The translations under genes were made by a program, and so were the position numbers. A stretch of 27,361 nucleotides of DNA from Candidatus Saccharimonadota bacterium (GTDB lineage Bacteria > Patescibacteriota > Saccharimonadia > Saccharimonadales > UBA10212): NCBI GenBank assembly GCA_028288985.1, contig JAQGHE010000023.1, positions 1-27,361 of the forward strand, in the 5' to 3' direction. Below the pieces are notes generated by a model, which was not told the DNA's origin, did not search any database, and saw only the letters and a program-made list of their open reading frames with translations. Positions 1 to 8,428 of this stretch are shown piece by piece (the stretch's first letter is position 1; every line of letters starts with the position of its first letter).

Positions 1-1544
1 AGGCCATTGAAGCCAAAGAGTGTGTAGAGATCCAGGAAGAATCGATGAAGCTGGCTTCAATCTCTTTCCAGAACTACTTCCGCCTATATACTAAGCTGTC
101 TGTTATGACGGGTACGGCCATGACCGAAAGCGAAGAGTTCCACCAGATTTATAAACTTGATGTTGTGGAGGTTCCGCCCAACCGCCAGATCGTCCGCAAG
201 GATTTGCCCGATCGTATCTATAAGAGCGAGGCCGGAAAGTTCCGGGCTATTGTAAATGAACTCAAAGAACACCACGAAAAAGGCCAGCCGGTGCTGGTTG
301 GTACCGTCAGTATCGAGAAGAACGAGGTGCTATCCGCCATGCTCAAAAAGGCCGGTGTGCCGCATGAAATTCTAAACGCCAAAAATAACGAAAAAGAAGC
401 CGCCATCGTTGCCAAAGCCGGCAACCAGGGTGCTGTGACGCTGGCCACCAACATTGCTGGCCGTGGTACGGACATCGTGCTGGGCGAAGGCGTTGCCGAC
501 AAGGGCGGATTGTTTGTGCTGGGCAGCGAGCGGCACGAATCCCGCCGGATCGATAACCAGCTGCGCGGTCGCGCCGGCCGTCAGGGTGATCCCGGTAAAA
601 CACAGTTCTATGTATCCTGCGAAGACGATCTGATGCGTATCTACGGCGGTGAGCGCATCGCTGCCATCATGGACCGCCTGAAGGTAGATGAGGATACGCC
701 GATTGAAAGTAAAATGATAAGCAAGAGCCTGGAAGGCGCCCAGAAGAAGGTAGAGGGCTTTAACTTTGATACCCGCAAAAACGTTGTCCAGTACGATGAC
801 GTCATGAACCGTCACCGCCGCGCAATCTACTCCATGCGCAGCGAGGTCTTGCGTGCTGAAGATATCAGCCCGCGTATCAAAAAACTCATTGCCGAAGAAG
901 TAGAATGGCTGACCAACCACCCGGAATCGCTGAGCGAGAGTTACGAGGCTGTGCTAAAAGAAATTTTCCCGCTTGATGATAAGATGCTGGACAAGCTTTT
1001 TGACACTGAAGCCGATAAGTTCCAAGAAGAGCTTGATAAGTCGGCCACGAATATTTATAAGTCTCAGGAAGAGATGTTCGGCGCCGAGCAGATGAGAAAA
1101 ATTGAGCGCGATATATTCTTGCAGGTTATGGATAATCTTTGGATGCAGCACCTTGAGAATATGGATCATCTGCGCGAGGGCATCCACTGGATAAGCGTGG
1201 GTCAGCGCGACCCGCTGGTCGAGTATAGGCGCCAAGGCGGCCGGTTGTTTGACGATCTTCAGTTGGACCTGCGCCATGAAATCGTACGCACCATAGCTCA
1301 CGCCCAGCCGCTTGATTCCATCGTCACGGAAAGGGTAGTTGAAACGGAGCTGACCCGGGCTGCCCGTGGCTCGGTTGATAATGCCGGCCAGATCTTGAGC
1401 GCTGAAAATTATGAAGAGGTTGATTTTACGCCCAAGCGTTCAGAAGAGGAGCAAGAGGCTAAGGCACGATCCCAACGTAAGAAGGCCCGCAAGGCTGAAC
1501 GCCAGCGTAAGAAACCGGTAGCCAAAAAAAAGAAGCGCAAGTAG
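1..1544 (+). CDS. secA: SecA preprotein translocase ATPase, C-terminal part (5' end outside window)
   Basis: The reading frame is open from base 3, so the gene begins before the window; ATG 45 is only an internal Met. SecA is the cytosolic ATPase that pushes unfolded preproteins through SecYEG, the route the signal-peptide proteins in this window would need. The visible part starts in the preprotein-crosslinking/NBD2 region (MTGTAMTES at nt 105-131). It contains the NBD2 helicase motifs TNIAGRGTDI (nt 447-476) and QLRGRAGRQGDPG (nt 558-596), then the helical scaffold and helical wing domains (QVMDNLWMQHLENMDHLR, about nt 1122-1175). The end is a Lys/Arg-rich tail. The zinc-binding CxCxSGxxxxxCC tail that binds SecB in many bacteria is absent. 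The family assignment is certain; how much of the N-terminus is missing cannot be seen. Confidence 0.98.
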   Translation, partial: AIEAKECVEIQEESMKLASISFQNYFRLYTKLSVMTGTAMTESEEFHQIYKLDVVEVPPNRQIVRKDLPDRIYKSEAGKFRAIVNELKEHHEKGQPVLVGTVSIEKNEVLSAMLKKAGVPHEILNAKNNEKEAAIVAKAGNQGAVTLATNIAGRGTDIVLGEGVADKGGLFVLGSERHESRRIDNQLRGRAGRQGDPGKTQFYVSCEDDLMRIYGGERIAAIMDRLKVDEDTPIESKMISKSLEGAQKKVEGFNFDTRKNVVQYDDVMNRHRRAIYSMRSEVLRAEDISPRIKKLIAEEVEWLTNHPESLSESYEAVLKEIFPLDDKMLDKLFDTEADKFQEELDKSATNIYKSQEEMFGAEQMRKIERDIFLQVMDNLWMQHLENMDHLREGIHWISVGQRDPLVEYRRQGGRLFDDLQLDLRHEIVRTIAHAQPLDSIVTERVVETELTRAARGSVDNAGQILSAENYEEVDFTPKRSEEEQEAKARSQRKKARKAERQRKKPVAKKKKRK

Positions 1545-1653
1545 CAATTAGCAAACAGGAATGAGGAAATAGCATGCGAAGAAAAAGTACTATAAATAGC
1601 CCGAAAATCTTAAGCCGCTCTAATTATTATTTACTAACTACTAATTTCTAAAT

Positions 1654-2943
1654 ATGAAACATACCGTAGCTGAAATAACATTAAAAAACGGAGCCAAAGG
1701 CCTGCTGATCGATGTACCTGATGCAACCGTCATGGATTTTGAATTTAATTTCCGCGCCGGCGAATATCTGGTAGATCGTAGCAAATGGGAGGTGCCCCAT
1801 CTTATGGAGCACGTACTGCTGGGCGCCAACCAATACATCCCCAAGGCTCGTGCCTTCCAAGCGGAATTTGAGAAGAACGGGGCTGCTAACAATGCCAGCA
1901 CCGGACTTTACTACATTACCTACGAGGCCGAAGGCGCCGACTTTGAATGGCAGCGCATATTGGAGCTTATGGTAGTAGCCATAAGCAAGCCCTTATTTTT
2001 GAGGGAGGAATTCAAGGCCGAATTCGGCAACGTCAAGGACGAGCTGATGGCCCGCTCCAACAACCACTTCCGCACTTTAAGCCTGACGGCACGCGAAGCC
2101 CACGGCCTGCTGGGCATGACCGACCGCGAGCGCCTCAAACAGATGAAGAATGTGCGTAAAAAAGATCTGGAAGACCATTATAAGCGTACGCACACCACCA
2201 GCAATCTGCGTTTCATCATTGCCGGTAACTTAAACGGTCGCCGCGAAGCCATTAAGCGGATGCTTGAAGGCATCCAGCTGCCCAAGGGCCGTAAACTTTT
2301 TGATCTGCCAACGGAAATCCCCAGGAAACTCGATGGTCCGATTTTCGTGGCTCGTCCATCCGTCAAGAACGTCTACTTTGATCTGCAGACCTTTGCCCGC
2401 CGCCGCTTTGATGATCCGGATATGGACGCTCTGGAGCTAGTCAACGGCATGCTGACAGGCACTCTATACTCCAGGATCCTTGGTGAAGCCCGAGAGCGCG
2501 GTCTTGTCTACAGCATGGGCTCGGGCATAGACGTTATGAAGGATGCCACCGGCTGGTGGTTCAGTGCGCAAGTTCTGGCCCGCAACGCCCCGGCGCTGTT
2601 TGAGATAATGGTGCGCGAACTAAAAGCTGTGCAGGCGGGCGCGATCAGCAAAGACGATTTAGAGTCGGCCAAAATGTATTGGCTGGGCCGCCATCAGCGG
2701 GGCGCCCAAACCGTGGGCGGCACTATGTCCGGCTATACCGGCAGGTATTATTTTGACGATGCGGTCAATAATTATGACGCCATACCGGAGCGTATCAAAT
2801 CCGTAACCAGAGAACGGATCGTGGAAGCCAGTCGGGCCTTGTTTACCGAGGACATCGGCGGTCTGGCAGTGCTGGGAGGCGGAGGTCGAAGTAAAGAACT
2901 GGCCAATAGGCTTTATGAAACGGTGCAACCGTTATGGCGCTAG
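1654..2943 (+). CDS. M16 family zinc metallopeptidase, single-domain (pitrilysin/MPP-like)
   Basis: M16 enzymes cleave peptides inside a clam-shell chamber using an inverted zinc motif HxxEH plus a distal Glu. Here the motif is HLMEH (H49, E52, H53), and E130 lies 77 residues after H53, the spacing expected for the third zinc ligand, so the active half is intact. The C-terminal half has the usual inactive M16 domain with the strand-forming RGLVYSMGSGIDV segment (about 281-293). At 429 residues it is one catalytic plus one inactive domain, as in mitochondrial MPP subunits and bacterial M16B. No signal peptide is seen. It stands alone after secA with a 109-nt AT-rich gap, and the inactive partner paralog often found next to bacterial M16B genes is not present here. 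Its substrate is unknown. Confidence 0.93.
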   Translation: MKHTVAEITLKNGAKGLLIDVPDATVMDFEFNFRAGEYLVDRSKWEVPHLMEHVLLGANQYIPKARAFQAEFEKNGAANNASTGLYYITYEAEGADFEWQRILELMVVAISKPLFLREEFKAEFGNVKDELMARSNNHFRTLSLTAREAHGLLGMTDRERLKQMKNVRKKDLEDHYKRTHTTSNLRFIIAGNLNGRREAIKRMLEGIQLPKGRKLFDLPTEIPRKLDGPIFVARPSVKNVYFDLQTFARRRFDDPDMDALELVNGMLTGTLYSRILGEARERGLVYSMGSGIDVMKDATGWWFSAQVLARNAPALFEIMVRELKAVQAGAISKDDLESAKMYWLGRHQRGAQTVGGTMSGYTGRYYFDDAVNNYDAIPERIKSVTRERIVEASRALFTEDIGGLAVLGGGGRSKELANRLYETVQPLWR

Positions 2944-2962
2944 CACACCGCTCTTTAGCGCC
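2936..2962 (+). other. Hairpin overlapping the stop codon of the M16 gene
   Basis: GGCGCTA (2936-2942) and TAGCGCC (2956-2962) are a perfect 7-bp inverted repeat with a 13-nt loop, and the stop codon TAG lies at the stem edge. No T-run follows, so it is not a classical intrinsic terminator. It could slow or protect the 3' end before prfB. The role is a guess. Confidence 0.45.
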
Positions 2963-3020
2963 TGGCTGCGCTGCCCGGCTCCGCTAATCCCGCCTCGTCA
3001 TGCACTAAATATCGCTGTCC

Positions 3021-3028
3021 TATAGAAT
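3021..3028 (+). promoter_or_regulatory. Possible -10 region for prfB
   Basis: TATAGAAT lies 9 nt before the prfB ATG at 3038 and contains TAGAAT, 5 of 6 matches to TATAAT. No Shine-Dalgarno precedes the ATG. A start site about 7 nt downstream would give an almost leaderless mRNA, a pattern repeated at other genes in this window. No convincing -35 box is visible. Confidence 0.4.
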
Positions 3029-3037
3029 AGAGTAAGT

Positions 3038-4120
3038 ATGGAATCATTGCAGAAAAACGCCGGGGACTTAGCCCAAGAAATCAATCAAGCCGTTTCCCGG
3101 TTGAAGTTGGATGACCTGGAAAAACGCCGCGGGGAACTGCAGGCACAAATGCAGGCGCCCGATTTTTGGCAGGATAACAAAAAAGCCCAGGCCGTTAGTA
3201 AAGAAGAGTCGGACATTTCCCGAAAAATTGACCCCTGGCTAAACATGCAAAATGAGATTGATGGTTTGCTTGAACTGATTAAATTAGGTGATGCTAGCAT
3301 GGCGAAGGAACTGCAAGAGCAATTCTCATCTCTCAATTCTCAATTCTCATCTCTCAAATCAGAGCTAAACTTTCAAGGACCGTTTGACGATCACGACGTG
3401 ATTTTGAGCATCCACGCCGGGGCAGGCGGCACCGATGCGCAGGATTGGGCACAAATGCTGCTTCGTATGTATATACGCTGGGCCGAGGCCCACAAGCTAA
3501 AAGTGAGCACTATAGACCAGTCCGCCGGTGAAGAAGCCGGCATCAAAAGCGCCACTATCGAATTATCCGGCGGAAATTATCTTTACGGAAAACTATCTGG
3601 CGAACATGGAGTGCACAGGCTTGTCCGTCTTTCTCCTTTTAATTCTGATAACTTGCGCCAAACCAGCTTTGCCAAAGTGGAAATAATGCCGGAGATCGAA
3701 AAGCCGGACGAAGTAGACATTGACGAGAAGGATCTTAAAATAGATGTCTACCGGGCTGGTGGCCACGGCGGCCAAAGCGTAAACACAACTGATTCGGCCG
3801 TCCGGGTAACACACCTTCCAACCGGTATTACAGTTGCCATCCAGAACGAGCGCAGCCAGCTGCAAAACAAAGAAACGGCCATGACCATCCTTCGCTCCAG
3901 GCTGGCCGCCTTACTGGCAGATCAGCACGCCGATAACTTGGCCGAACTTAAAGGGCCGAACCAGTCGGCGGAATGGGGCAATCAGATCAGAAGCTACGTC
4001 CTGCATCCTTATAAACAGGTCAAAGACAACCGCACCGGTTTTGAGACTTCCGACGCCGAGAAAGTCTTGGACGGCAACCTTGACCCCCTAATCGAGTCAT
4101 GGGTGGAGACTGTCGGATAA
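3038..4120 (+). CDS. prfB: Peptide chain release factor 2
   Basis: RF2 recognises UAA and UGA in the ribosomal A site and triggers peptide release. The codon-reading tripeptide SPF (residues 199-201) marks it as RF2 rather than RF1. The catalytic GGQ is at 244-246 in the context RAGGHGGQSVNTTDSAVR. The N-terminal helical domain (about 1-110) is a coiled coil. The ORF is continuous from the first codon: there is no in-frame UGA near codon 25, so the autoregulatory +1 frameshift known from many prfB genes is absent. Its presence fits a code in which UGA is a stop. Residues 95-108 are a duplicated heptad (see the repeat entry). ftsE-ftsX follow, an order seen in many Gram-positive bacteria. Confidence 0.98.
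   Translation: MESLQKNAGDLAQEINQAVSRLKLDDLEKRRGELQAQMQAPDFWQDNKKAQAVSKEESDISRKIDPWLNMQNEIDGLLELIKLGDASMAKELQEQFSSLNSQFSSLKSELNFQGPFDDHDVILSIHAGAGGTDAQDWAQMLLRMYIRWAEAHKLKVSTIDQSAGEEAGIKSATIELSGGNYLYGKLSGEHGVHRLVRLSPFNSDNLRQTSFAKVEIMPEIEKPDEVDIDEKDLKIDVYRAGGHGGQSVNTTDSAVRVTHLPTGITVAIQNERSQLQNKETAMTILRSRLAALLADQHADNLAELKGPNQSAEWGNQIRSYVLHPYKQVKDNRTGFETSDAEKVLDGNLDPLIESWVETVG
3320..3361 (+). repeat. 21-bp tandem duplication inside prfB
   Basis: Two adjacent 21-nt units (3320-3340 and 3341-3361) both start with CAATTCTCATCTCTCAA and differ at only two positions near their ends. They encode QFSSLNS and QFSSLKS, two successive heptads in the helical domain 1 of RF2. Since 21 nt equals seven codons, the duplication keeps both frame and coiled-coil register. 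Confidence 0.85.
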
Positions 4121-4134
4121 CCGCTAGCTCTATT

Positions 4135-4143
4135 TGCTATACT
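4135..4143 (+). promoter_or_regulatory. Extended -10 promoter of ftsE
   Basis: TGCTATACT is an extended -10 element (TGN plus TATACT, 5 of 6 to consensus) ending 9 nt before the ftsE ATG at 4153. The expected start site lies within a few nt of the ATG, and no Shine-Dalgarno is present. No clear -35 is seen, which is tolerable with an extended -10. Confidence 0.55.
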
Positions 4144-4152
4144 TATTACTGA

Positions 4153-4839
4153 ATGATTCTTCTCGACCGAGTAACAAAAAGCTACAGTAGACGAAGCGGG
4201 ACGGCGCTAGAGCGCATCTCCCTGCACGTGGAGCCCAAAGAGTTCGTTATAATCGTGGGCCAGAGCGGTGCCGGCAAATCCACTTTATTTAAACTGTTAA
4301 CGCGTGAAGAAAAGCCTACCAGCGGCAAGATTATCGTTGGAGGCATGGATTACGAGCATTTGCGCGATAAGGATGTGCCGCTGCTGCGCCGTAAAATCGG
4401 CGTAGTCTTTCAGGATTTTAAACTGCTTAATAACAAGACCGTTTATGAAAACGTAGCTTTTGCGCTGGAAATCGCCGGCATAAGTAATAACGAGATCAAG
4501 CATACCGTTCCCAAAGTTCTGGACCTTGTCGGCCTGAAAGGGAAGGAGAATAACTACCCCCTGGAGCTGTCCGGAGGCGAGCGCCAGCGTGTAGCAATTG
4601 CCCGGGCCATTGTACGCCAGCCCAAAATCCTGATAGCCGATGAGCCGACCGGCAACCTGGACCCAAAGCACGCCTGGGACGTTATTAAAGTTCTGGAAAA
4701 AGTTAACAAATACGGCACCACCGTGCTTCTGACTACTCACAACCAGGAGATAGTAAACGCCCTAAAGCGCCGCGTAGTAACCATCGCCGACGGTCATATA
4801 GTCAGCGATAAAGCCCAAGGACAATACAGAGCTTCATGA
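4153..4839 (+). CDS. ftsE: Cell division ATP-binding protein FtsE
   Basis: FtsE is the ABC ATPase of the FtsEX complex, which does not transport but transmits ATP-driven motion through FtsX to peptidoglycan hydrolases at the septum. All ABC motifs are intact: Walker A GQSGAGKST (36-44), Q-loop Q87 in GVVFQDFKLL, signature LSGGERQ (139-145), Walker B ILIADEP with catalytic E164, and the switch His in LLTTHN. The length of 228 residues is standard. The ATGA overlap with ftsX shows co-translation. The hydrolase gene that follows ftsX is the natural output of the complex. Confidence 0.97.
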   Translation: MILLDRVTKSYSRRSGTALERISLHVEPKEFVIIVGQSGAGKSTLFKLLTREEKPTSGKIIVGGMDYEHLRDKDVPLLRRKIGVVFQDFKLLNNKTVYENVAFALEIAGISNNEIKHTVPKVLDLVGLKGKENNYPLELSGGERQRVAIARAIVRQPKILIADEPTGNLDPKHAWDVIKVLEKVNKYGTTVLLTTHNQEIVNALKRRVVTIADGHIVSDKAQGQYRAS

Positions 4840-5780
4840 ACTGGAAACGGAAATCCATAGCCGCCGAGCGGATTTTTAAAAACGGCTTCGTTAACTTCGG
4901 CCGTAATGTCTGGCTGGCCATCGCCGCTATCGCTATGATGGCAATTACTCTGACGATCCTATTGTTCGCGATCGTAGCTAATGCCACCTTCGGCCATACG
5001 GTAGCCGATATCACCAGCCATATCGATGTCTCGGTCTACTTAAAAGACAATCTTAGCGATTCCCAGCGCACGAGCCTGATCGATCAAGTTAAACATGTTG
5101 AAAATGTCGGCTCGGTTAAATATATAAGTAAGGCGCAGGCCCTAAAAACCTACCGCGAGCAAAACATCAGCAATACGGACCTTCTGGCGGCCATATCGGA
5201 AACCGATAACCCCCTGCCGGCATCGTTGAATATCAAGCCCGTTGACGCCAATAACCTACAGCCGATTAAAGACTTCCTGGATAAACCCGCCATTTTGGCA
5301 CTGCAATCAGATCCCACCAGTTATTCCGGCGACCGCAAGGCGGCTATCGACAACATAACCCGTGCTACTCATTTCTTCCAGCAGGCGGGAGTCATCGGCA
5401 TCATCGTCTTTATAATCATCTCCATGCTGATAATCTTTAACACCATTAGGATGGCTATATTTAACCGCCGTGACGAGCTGGTTATCATGCGGCTGCTGGG
5501 TGCCAGCACCGCCTTTATCCGCGGTCCGTTCGTGGTGGAAACGATGCTCTATGGATTTGTGGCCGCCGTTATTTCACTGGTCGCCTGCGCCGCGTTATTT
5601 AAAATCGCCAGCTCCACCCTCCAGGCCAGCAGCCTGGGACTGCTTGATATCGGCTACTCCGACCGCTTTTTTACAACGCATTTGTTTACAATTTTGACCT
5701 TACAAATTGCTATTGGTATACTCATTGGTGCCGTATCGTCCGGAATTGCTACGCGGCGTTACCTAAAGCTGAATAGATAA
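4836..5780 (+). CDS. ftsX: Cell division membrane protein FtsX
   Basis: FtsX is the polytopic partner of FtsE in the cytoplasmic membrane. The 314-residue sequence has a basic cytosolic N-terminus (MNWKRKSIAAERIFKNG), TM1 at about 25-47, and a roughly 130-residue extracytoplasmic domain (50-180). TM2 is at about 185-206, the cytosolic coupling loop is NRRDELVIMRLLGAS, and TM3 and TM4 lie near 235-258 and 285-305. This four-TM MacB-type layout is that of FtsX. The extracytoplasmic domain would contact the coiled-coil hydrolase encoded immediately downstream. It overlaps ftsE by 4 bp and is followed by an intrinsic terminator. Confidence 0.96.
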   Translation: MNWKRKSIAAERIFKNGFVNFGRNVWLAIAAIAMMAITLTILLFAIVANATFGHTVADITSHIDVSVYLKDNLSDSQRTSLIDQVKHVENVGSVKYISKAQALKTYREQNISNTDLLAAISETDNPLPASLNIKPVDANNLQPIKDFLDKPAILALQSDPTSYSGDRKAAIDNITRATHFFQQAGVIGIIVFIIISMLIIFNTIRMAIFNRRDELVIMRLLGASTAFIRGPFVVETMLYGFVAAVISLVACAALFKIASSTLQASSLGLLDIGYSDRFFTTHLFTILTLQIAIGILIGAVSSGIATRRYLKLNR

Positions 5781-5800
5781 CCGATTAATACCGAAAAAGA

Positions 5801-5833
5801 AGCGACTTGATTCTTAAGCCGCTGTTTTTGTCT
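5801..5833 (+). terminator. Rho-independent terminator after ftsEX
   Basis: AGCGACTT (5801-5808) pairs with AAGCCGCT (5816-5823) as 4+3 bp around one A-C mismatch, with a 7-nt loop, followed by the T-rich run GTTTTTGTCT. It lies 20 nt after the ftsX stop and separates ftsEX from the hydrolase gene, which has its own promoter. Confidence 0.65.
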
Positions 5834-5863
5834 CTAGGGGTGTGGATAAATAATGGGAGGGTA

Positions 5864-5872
5864 TGTTATTAT
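5864..5872 (+). promoter_or_regulatory. Extended -10 promoter of the CHAP hydrolase gene
   Basis: TGTTATTAT is a TGN-extended -10 (TATTAT at 5867-5872). The expected transcription start near 5879 lies downstream of the possible ATG at 5853. This argues that translation begins at ATG 5904, about 25 nt into the mRNA. Confidence 0.5.
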
Positions 5873-5903
5873 TAAAGCGTTAGCACAAAAACAAAAACAA
5901 TTT

Positions 5904-7055
5904 ATGTCCAAGCCAAAATTCAAAAAACTTCTATTTGTTAATAAGGTTGCCGCCGTAATTGCTATTGGAGCGGTGTTGTCGGTGGCTACTTTGGGTTACG
6001 GCAAAGTCAGGGCAGACCAGTTCGATGCCCAGATACAAGCACTGCAGCAGCAGAATGCCGGCGCTCAGGCTCAGGCGGACTCTTTGGCTGCCGTGGCTAG
6101 CAGCTATCAGGATGCCATCAATCGGCTTCAGGTGCAGATTAGCAGCCTTCAGCAGAATATAGTCGCTACTCAGACCAAAAGCGACGGCGTTAAGAATCAG
6201 ATAGCCGATGCCCAAGTCCAGCTTGCCCAGCAAAAGAAGACATTGGGCGAAAACATCAAGACCATGTACCTGGAAGGCAAGATATCAACCATCGAGATCT
6301 TAGCCAGCAGCAAAAACCTCAGCGACTTTATAGATAAACAGCAATACAGAAACTCTGTGCAGAGCAAAGTGAAGACCACGGTGGATAAGATTAACTCTTT
6401 GAAGGTCGAATTGGAACAGCAGCAGCGAGAGTTGGATAGCCTAATCGCGGATTTACAAACCCAACAGAGACAGCTTTACACCAAACAGGATCAGCAAAAC
6501 CAGATGCTGGCTTACACCGAAGGCCAGAAGTCCGCTTACGATCAGCAGATCAGCGCTAACTCGTCTAAGATATCGGAACTGCGCCGCCAGCAGATCATAG
6601 CGAACTCTCGCAACGTAATTGGCCTTACTACTTACGGCGGCTCCTGCGGAGGAGGCTATCCTGGCGCGGCGGCCGGACCTTTTGGTACCTGGGGCTGTAA
6701 CTACGCCAAAGACAACACTTATGATAATTGGGGAATGGGTAACCGGGAATGTGTAAGCTATACGGCTTGGCGCGTGGCAAGTAGTGGGAGGAACATGCCT
6801 TACTGGGGAGGCTTTGGCGACGCTAATCAGTGGCCCGGCAATGCTCGAGCCGAGGGGATACCAGTGGACAACGGTGGAAACGCTAGAGTTGGTGACGTTG
6901 CCATCAGCATGGCAGGTACCTGGGGTCACGCAATGTATGTTGAAGCTGTAAACGGCGATGGGACAGTAACGGTTAGCCAGTACAATCAAGACTTCCAGGG
7001 AAACTATTCGGTTAACACACGCTCAATGTCCTCGCTATACTTCATCCACTTCTAG
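5904..7055 (+). CDS. Secreted coiled-coil CHAP-domain peptidoglycan hydrolase (FtsEX-associated, PcsB/CwlO-like layout)
   Basis: The protein has a basic N-terminus and hydrophobic signal sequence (about residues 1-37, FVNKVAAVIAIGAVLSVATLGYG). A long Gln-rich coiled coil (about 40-235) follows, then a Gly-rich linker and a C-terminal CHAP domain (about 264-383). The CHAP catalytic Cys is C283 in RECVSYTAWR and the His is H342 in WGHAMYVE, with a polar third residue in the following SQYN strand. CHAP enzymes cut peptidoglycan as amidases or endopeptidases. A coiled coil joined to a hydrolase domain next to ftsEX is the PcsB layout, in which FtsX holds and activates the enzyme; that coupling is inferred from layout and location. 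ATG 5904 is preferred over ATG 5853 because an extended -10 lies between them; the longer form would add 17 residues. Confidence 0.92.
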   Translation: MSKPKFKKLLFVNKVAAVIAIGAVLSVATLGYGKVRADQFDAQIQALQQQNAGAQAQADSLAAVASSYQDAINRLQVQISSLQQNIVATQTKSDGVKNQIADAQVQLAQQKKTLGENIKTMYLEGKISTIEILASSKNLSDFIDKQQYRNSVQSKVKTTVDKINSLKVELEQQQRELDSLIADLQTQQRQLYTKQDQQNQMLAYTEGQKSAYDQQISANSSKISELRRQQIIANSRNVIGLTTYGGSCGGGYPGAAAGPFGTWGCNYAKDNTYDNWGMGNRECVSYTAWRVASSGRNMPYWGGFGDANQWPGNARAEGIPVDNGGNARVGDVAISMAGTWGHAMYVEAVNGDGTVTVSQYNQDFQGNYSVNTRSMSSLYFIHF

Positions 7056-7067
7056 GGTAATTTAAGA

Positions 7068-7073
7068 TATAAT
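7068..7073 (+). promoter_or_regulatory. -10 box of the S41 protease gene
   Basis: A perfect TATAAT 13 nt after the stop of the hydrolase gene, with a predicted start site near 7080. The following leader contains AGAGAGGA and GGAGGAG purine runs that could serve either GTG 7106 or ATG 7130. No good -35 is visible. Confidence 0.55.
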
Positions 7074-7105
7074 TAGAATTAACCATTAAAACTAAAAGAG
7101 AGGAA

Positions 7106-8344
7106 GTGGTGGAGGAGTCTAATTACAATATGCAAGAGCATCAGCCCCAGCGGCACGCTTGGTCTCTACGAAAAATCGGTCTGACTATTCTTGCCTCCGC
7201 CTTGCTGTTTGGCGCCGGACTGGCCGTTGGCCGCGGCAATATCCAGATAAATTCCTTAAGCCATTCCCGGACTGCTGCCAGCAGCAGCTCGGCGCTGGAC
7301 TACTCGTCGGTTGATGCCGTTTACAGCCTGCTAAAAAGCGATTTTGACGGCAGCCTTAATAATAAAGCCCTGATAGACGGGCTAAAGAGCGGCTTGGTTA
7401 GCGCCGCGGGCGATCCGTATACCCAGTACTTTAACCCTACGGAAGCCAAGGCCTTTAACGACCAGCTGGCCGGCACCATCACCGGTATCGGGGCAGAACT
7501 GGGCACAGACGCCGATAACAATATAGTCGTGGTTTCGCCGCTTTCTGGGTATCCGGCAGAAAAGGCCGGCTTGAAGCCCAAGGATATTGTTGCCGGTGTG
7601 GACGGAAAGTCTACTTCGGGTATGAGTGTCGATCAGGTGGTGCGTAAAATTAGGGGACAAGCTGGCACGGATGTCGCACTAACTATCGTCCGAGGCGGCG
7701 CTACTCCCTTCAACGTAACCATAACCCGCCAAAAAATTACCGTCCCCAGCGTTAAGTGGCAAGAAGACGGCAATATTGGCTACCTTAAAATAAGCCAATT
7801 CTCTGATGACACGGTCAGCTTGGCCCAAAAGGCGGTTACGGAATTCAAAGATAAAAAAGTCAAAGGTATAGTTTTGGATCTGCGCAGCGATCCCGGCGGC
7901 TACCTGAACTCGGCTGTTGATATCTCTAGTCTGTGGCTGGACCAGGGTAAGACAGTTGTCCAGGAAAAGCGCGGCGGCAAGGTTACGGCTACGGAACTTG
8001 CCTCAGGCAACAACCCTCTGCGCGGCATGCCCACGGTTGTCCTGATTGATGGCGGCAGCGCCAGCGCCAGTGAAATTACCGCCGGAGCCCTTCGAGATAA
8101 TAATGTTGCCACTCTGGTGGGGGAGAAAAGCTTTGGCAAAGGCAGCGTGCAGCAGGTGGAACATCTGCTAGACGGCAGCCAGCTTAAAGTAACTATCGCC
8201 CGCTGGTTCCGTCCCAACGGTAAAAATATCGACAAACAGGGCATTACGCCCGACACGGTGGTTACTAACTCTGACGCTGACGTAAAGGCCGGAAAAGACG
8301 CTCAAAAAGACATGGCTTACCAACTGTTGCAGCAAAAACTATAG
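7106..8344 (+). CDS. S41 family C-terminal processing peptidase (CtpA/CtpB-like) with PDZ domain
   Basis: S41A proteases are Ser-Lys enzymes that process or degrade envelope proteins outside the membrane. A single signal-anchor TM lies at about 24-42. The PDZ domain spans about 118-200 (IVVVSPLSGYPAEKAGLKPKD), and the S41 catalytic core spans about 215-390. The catalytic pair is Ser320 in GGSASASEI and Lys345 in SFGKGSVQ, 25 residues apart as in CtpB. The LDLRSDPGGYL strand and FRPNGKNIDKQGITPD end are typical. GTG 7106 is given as start; ATG 7130 (8 residues shorter) is equally possible, and both keep the TM anchor. Next to a divisome hydrolase, it may mature or limit cell wall enzymes, which is inference. 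Confidence 0.95.
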   Translation: MVEESNYNMQEHQPQRHAWSLRKIGLTILASALLFGAGLAVGRGNIQINSLSHSRTAASSSSALDYSSVDAVYSLLKSDFDGSLNNKALIDGLKSGLVSAAGDPYTQYFNPTEAKAFNDQLAGTITGIGAELGTDADNNIVVVSPLSGYPAEKAGLKPKDIVAGVDGKSTSGMSVDQVVRKIRGQAGTDVALTIVRGGATPFNVTITRQKITVPSVKWQEDGNIGYLKISQFSDDTVSLAQKAVTEFKDKKVKGIVLDLRSDPGGYLNSAVDISSLWLDQGKTVVQEKRGGKVTATELASGNNPLRGMPTVVLIDGGSASASEITAGALRDNNVATLVGEKSFGKGSVQQVEHLLDGSQLKVTIARWFRPNGKNIDKQGITPDTVVTNSDADVKAGKDAQKDMAYQLLQQKL

Positions 8345-8428
8345 CCAAGAGCCGCAAGCATAAGTTAATATCAGTGCAATAACTGAGTGTTCGGGGTGAG
8401 CCGGGCAGGGAGGAAGGTGCGAACCAGC

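Noticed and set aside
372..920. Long minus-strand reading frame inside secA
   Set aside because: Shadow of a strongly conserved gene in another frame; no start signals and low-complexity hydrophobic composition.
4297..4740. 147-codon minus-strand frame inside ftsE
   Set aside because: Antisense shadow of intact ABC ATPase motifs.
1608..5823. Shared 12-mer TCTTAAGCCGCT at 1608 and 5812
   Set aside because: Only the second copy is part of a terminator hairpin; two copies are too few to call a repeat family.
6453..6989. 178-codon minus-strand frame in the CHAP hydrolase gene
   Set aside because: Antisense to the CHAP domain; no promoter or ribosome binding site.
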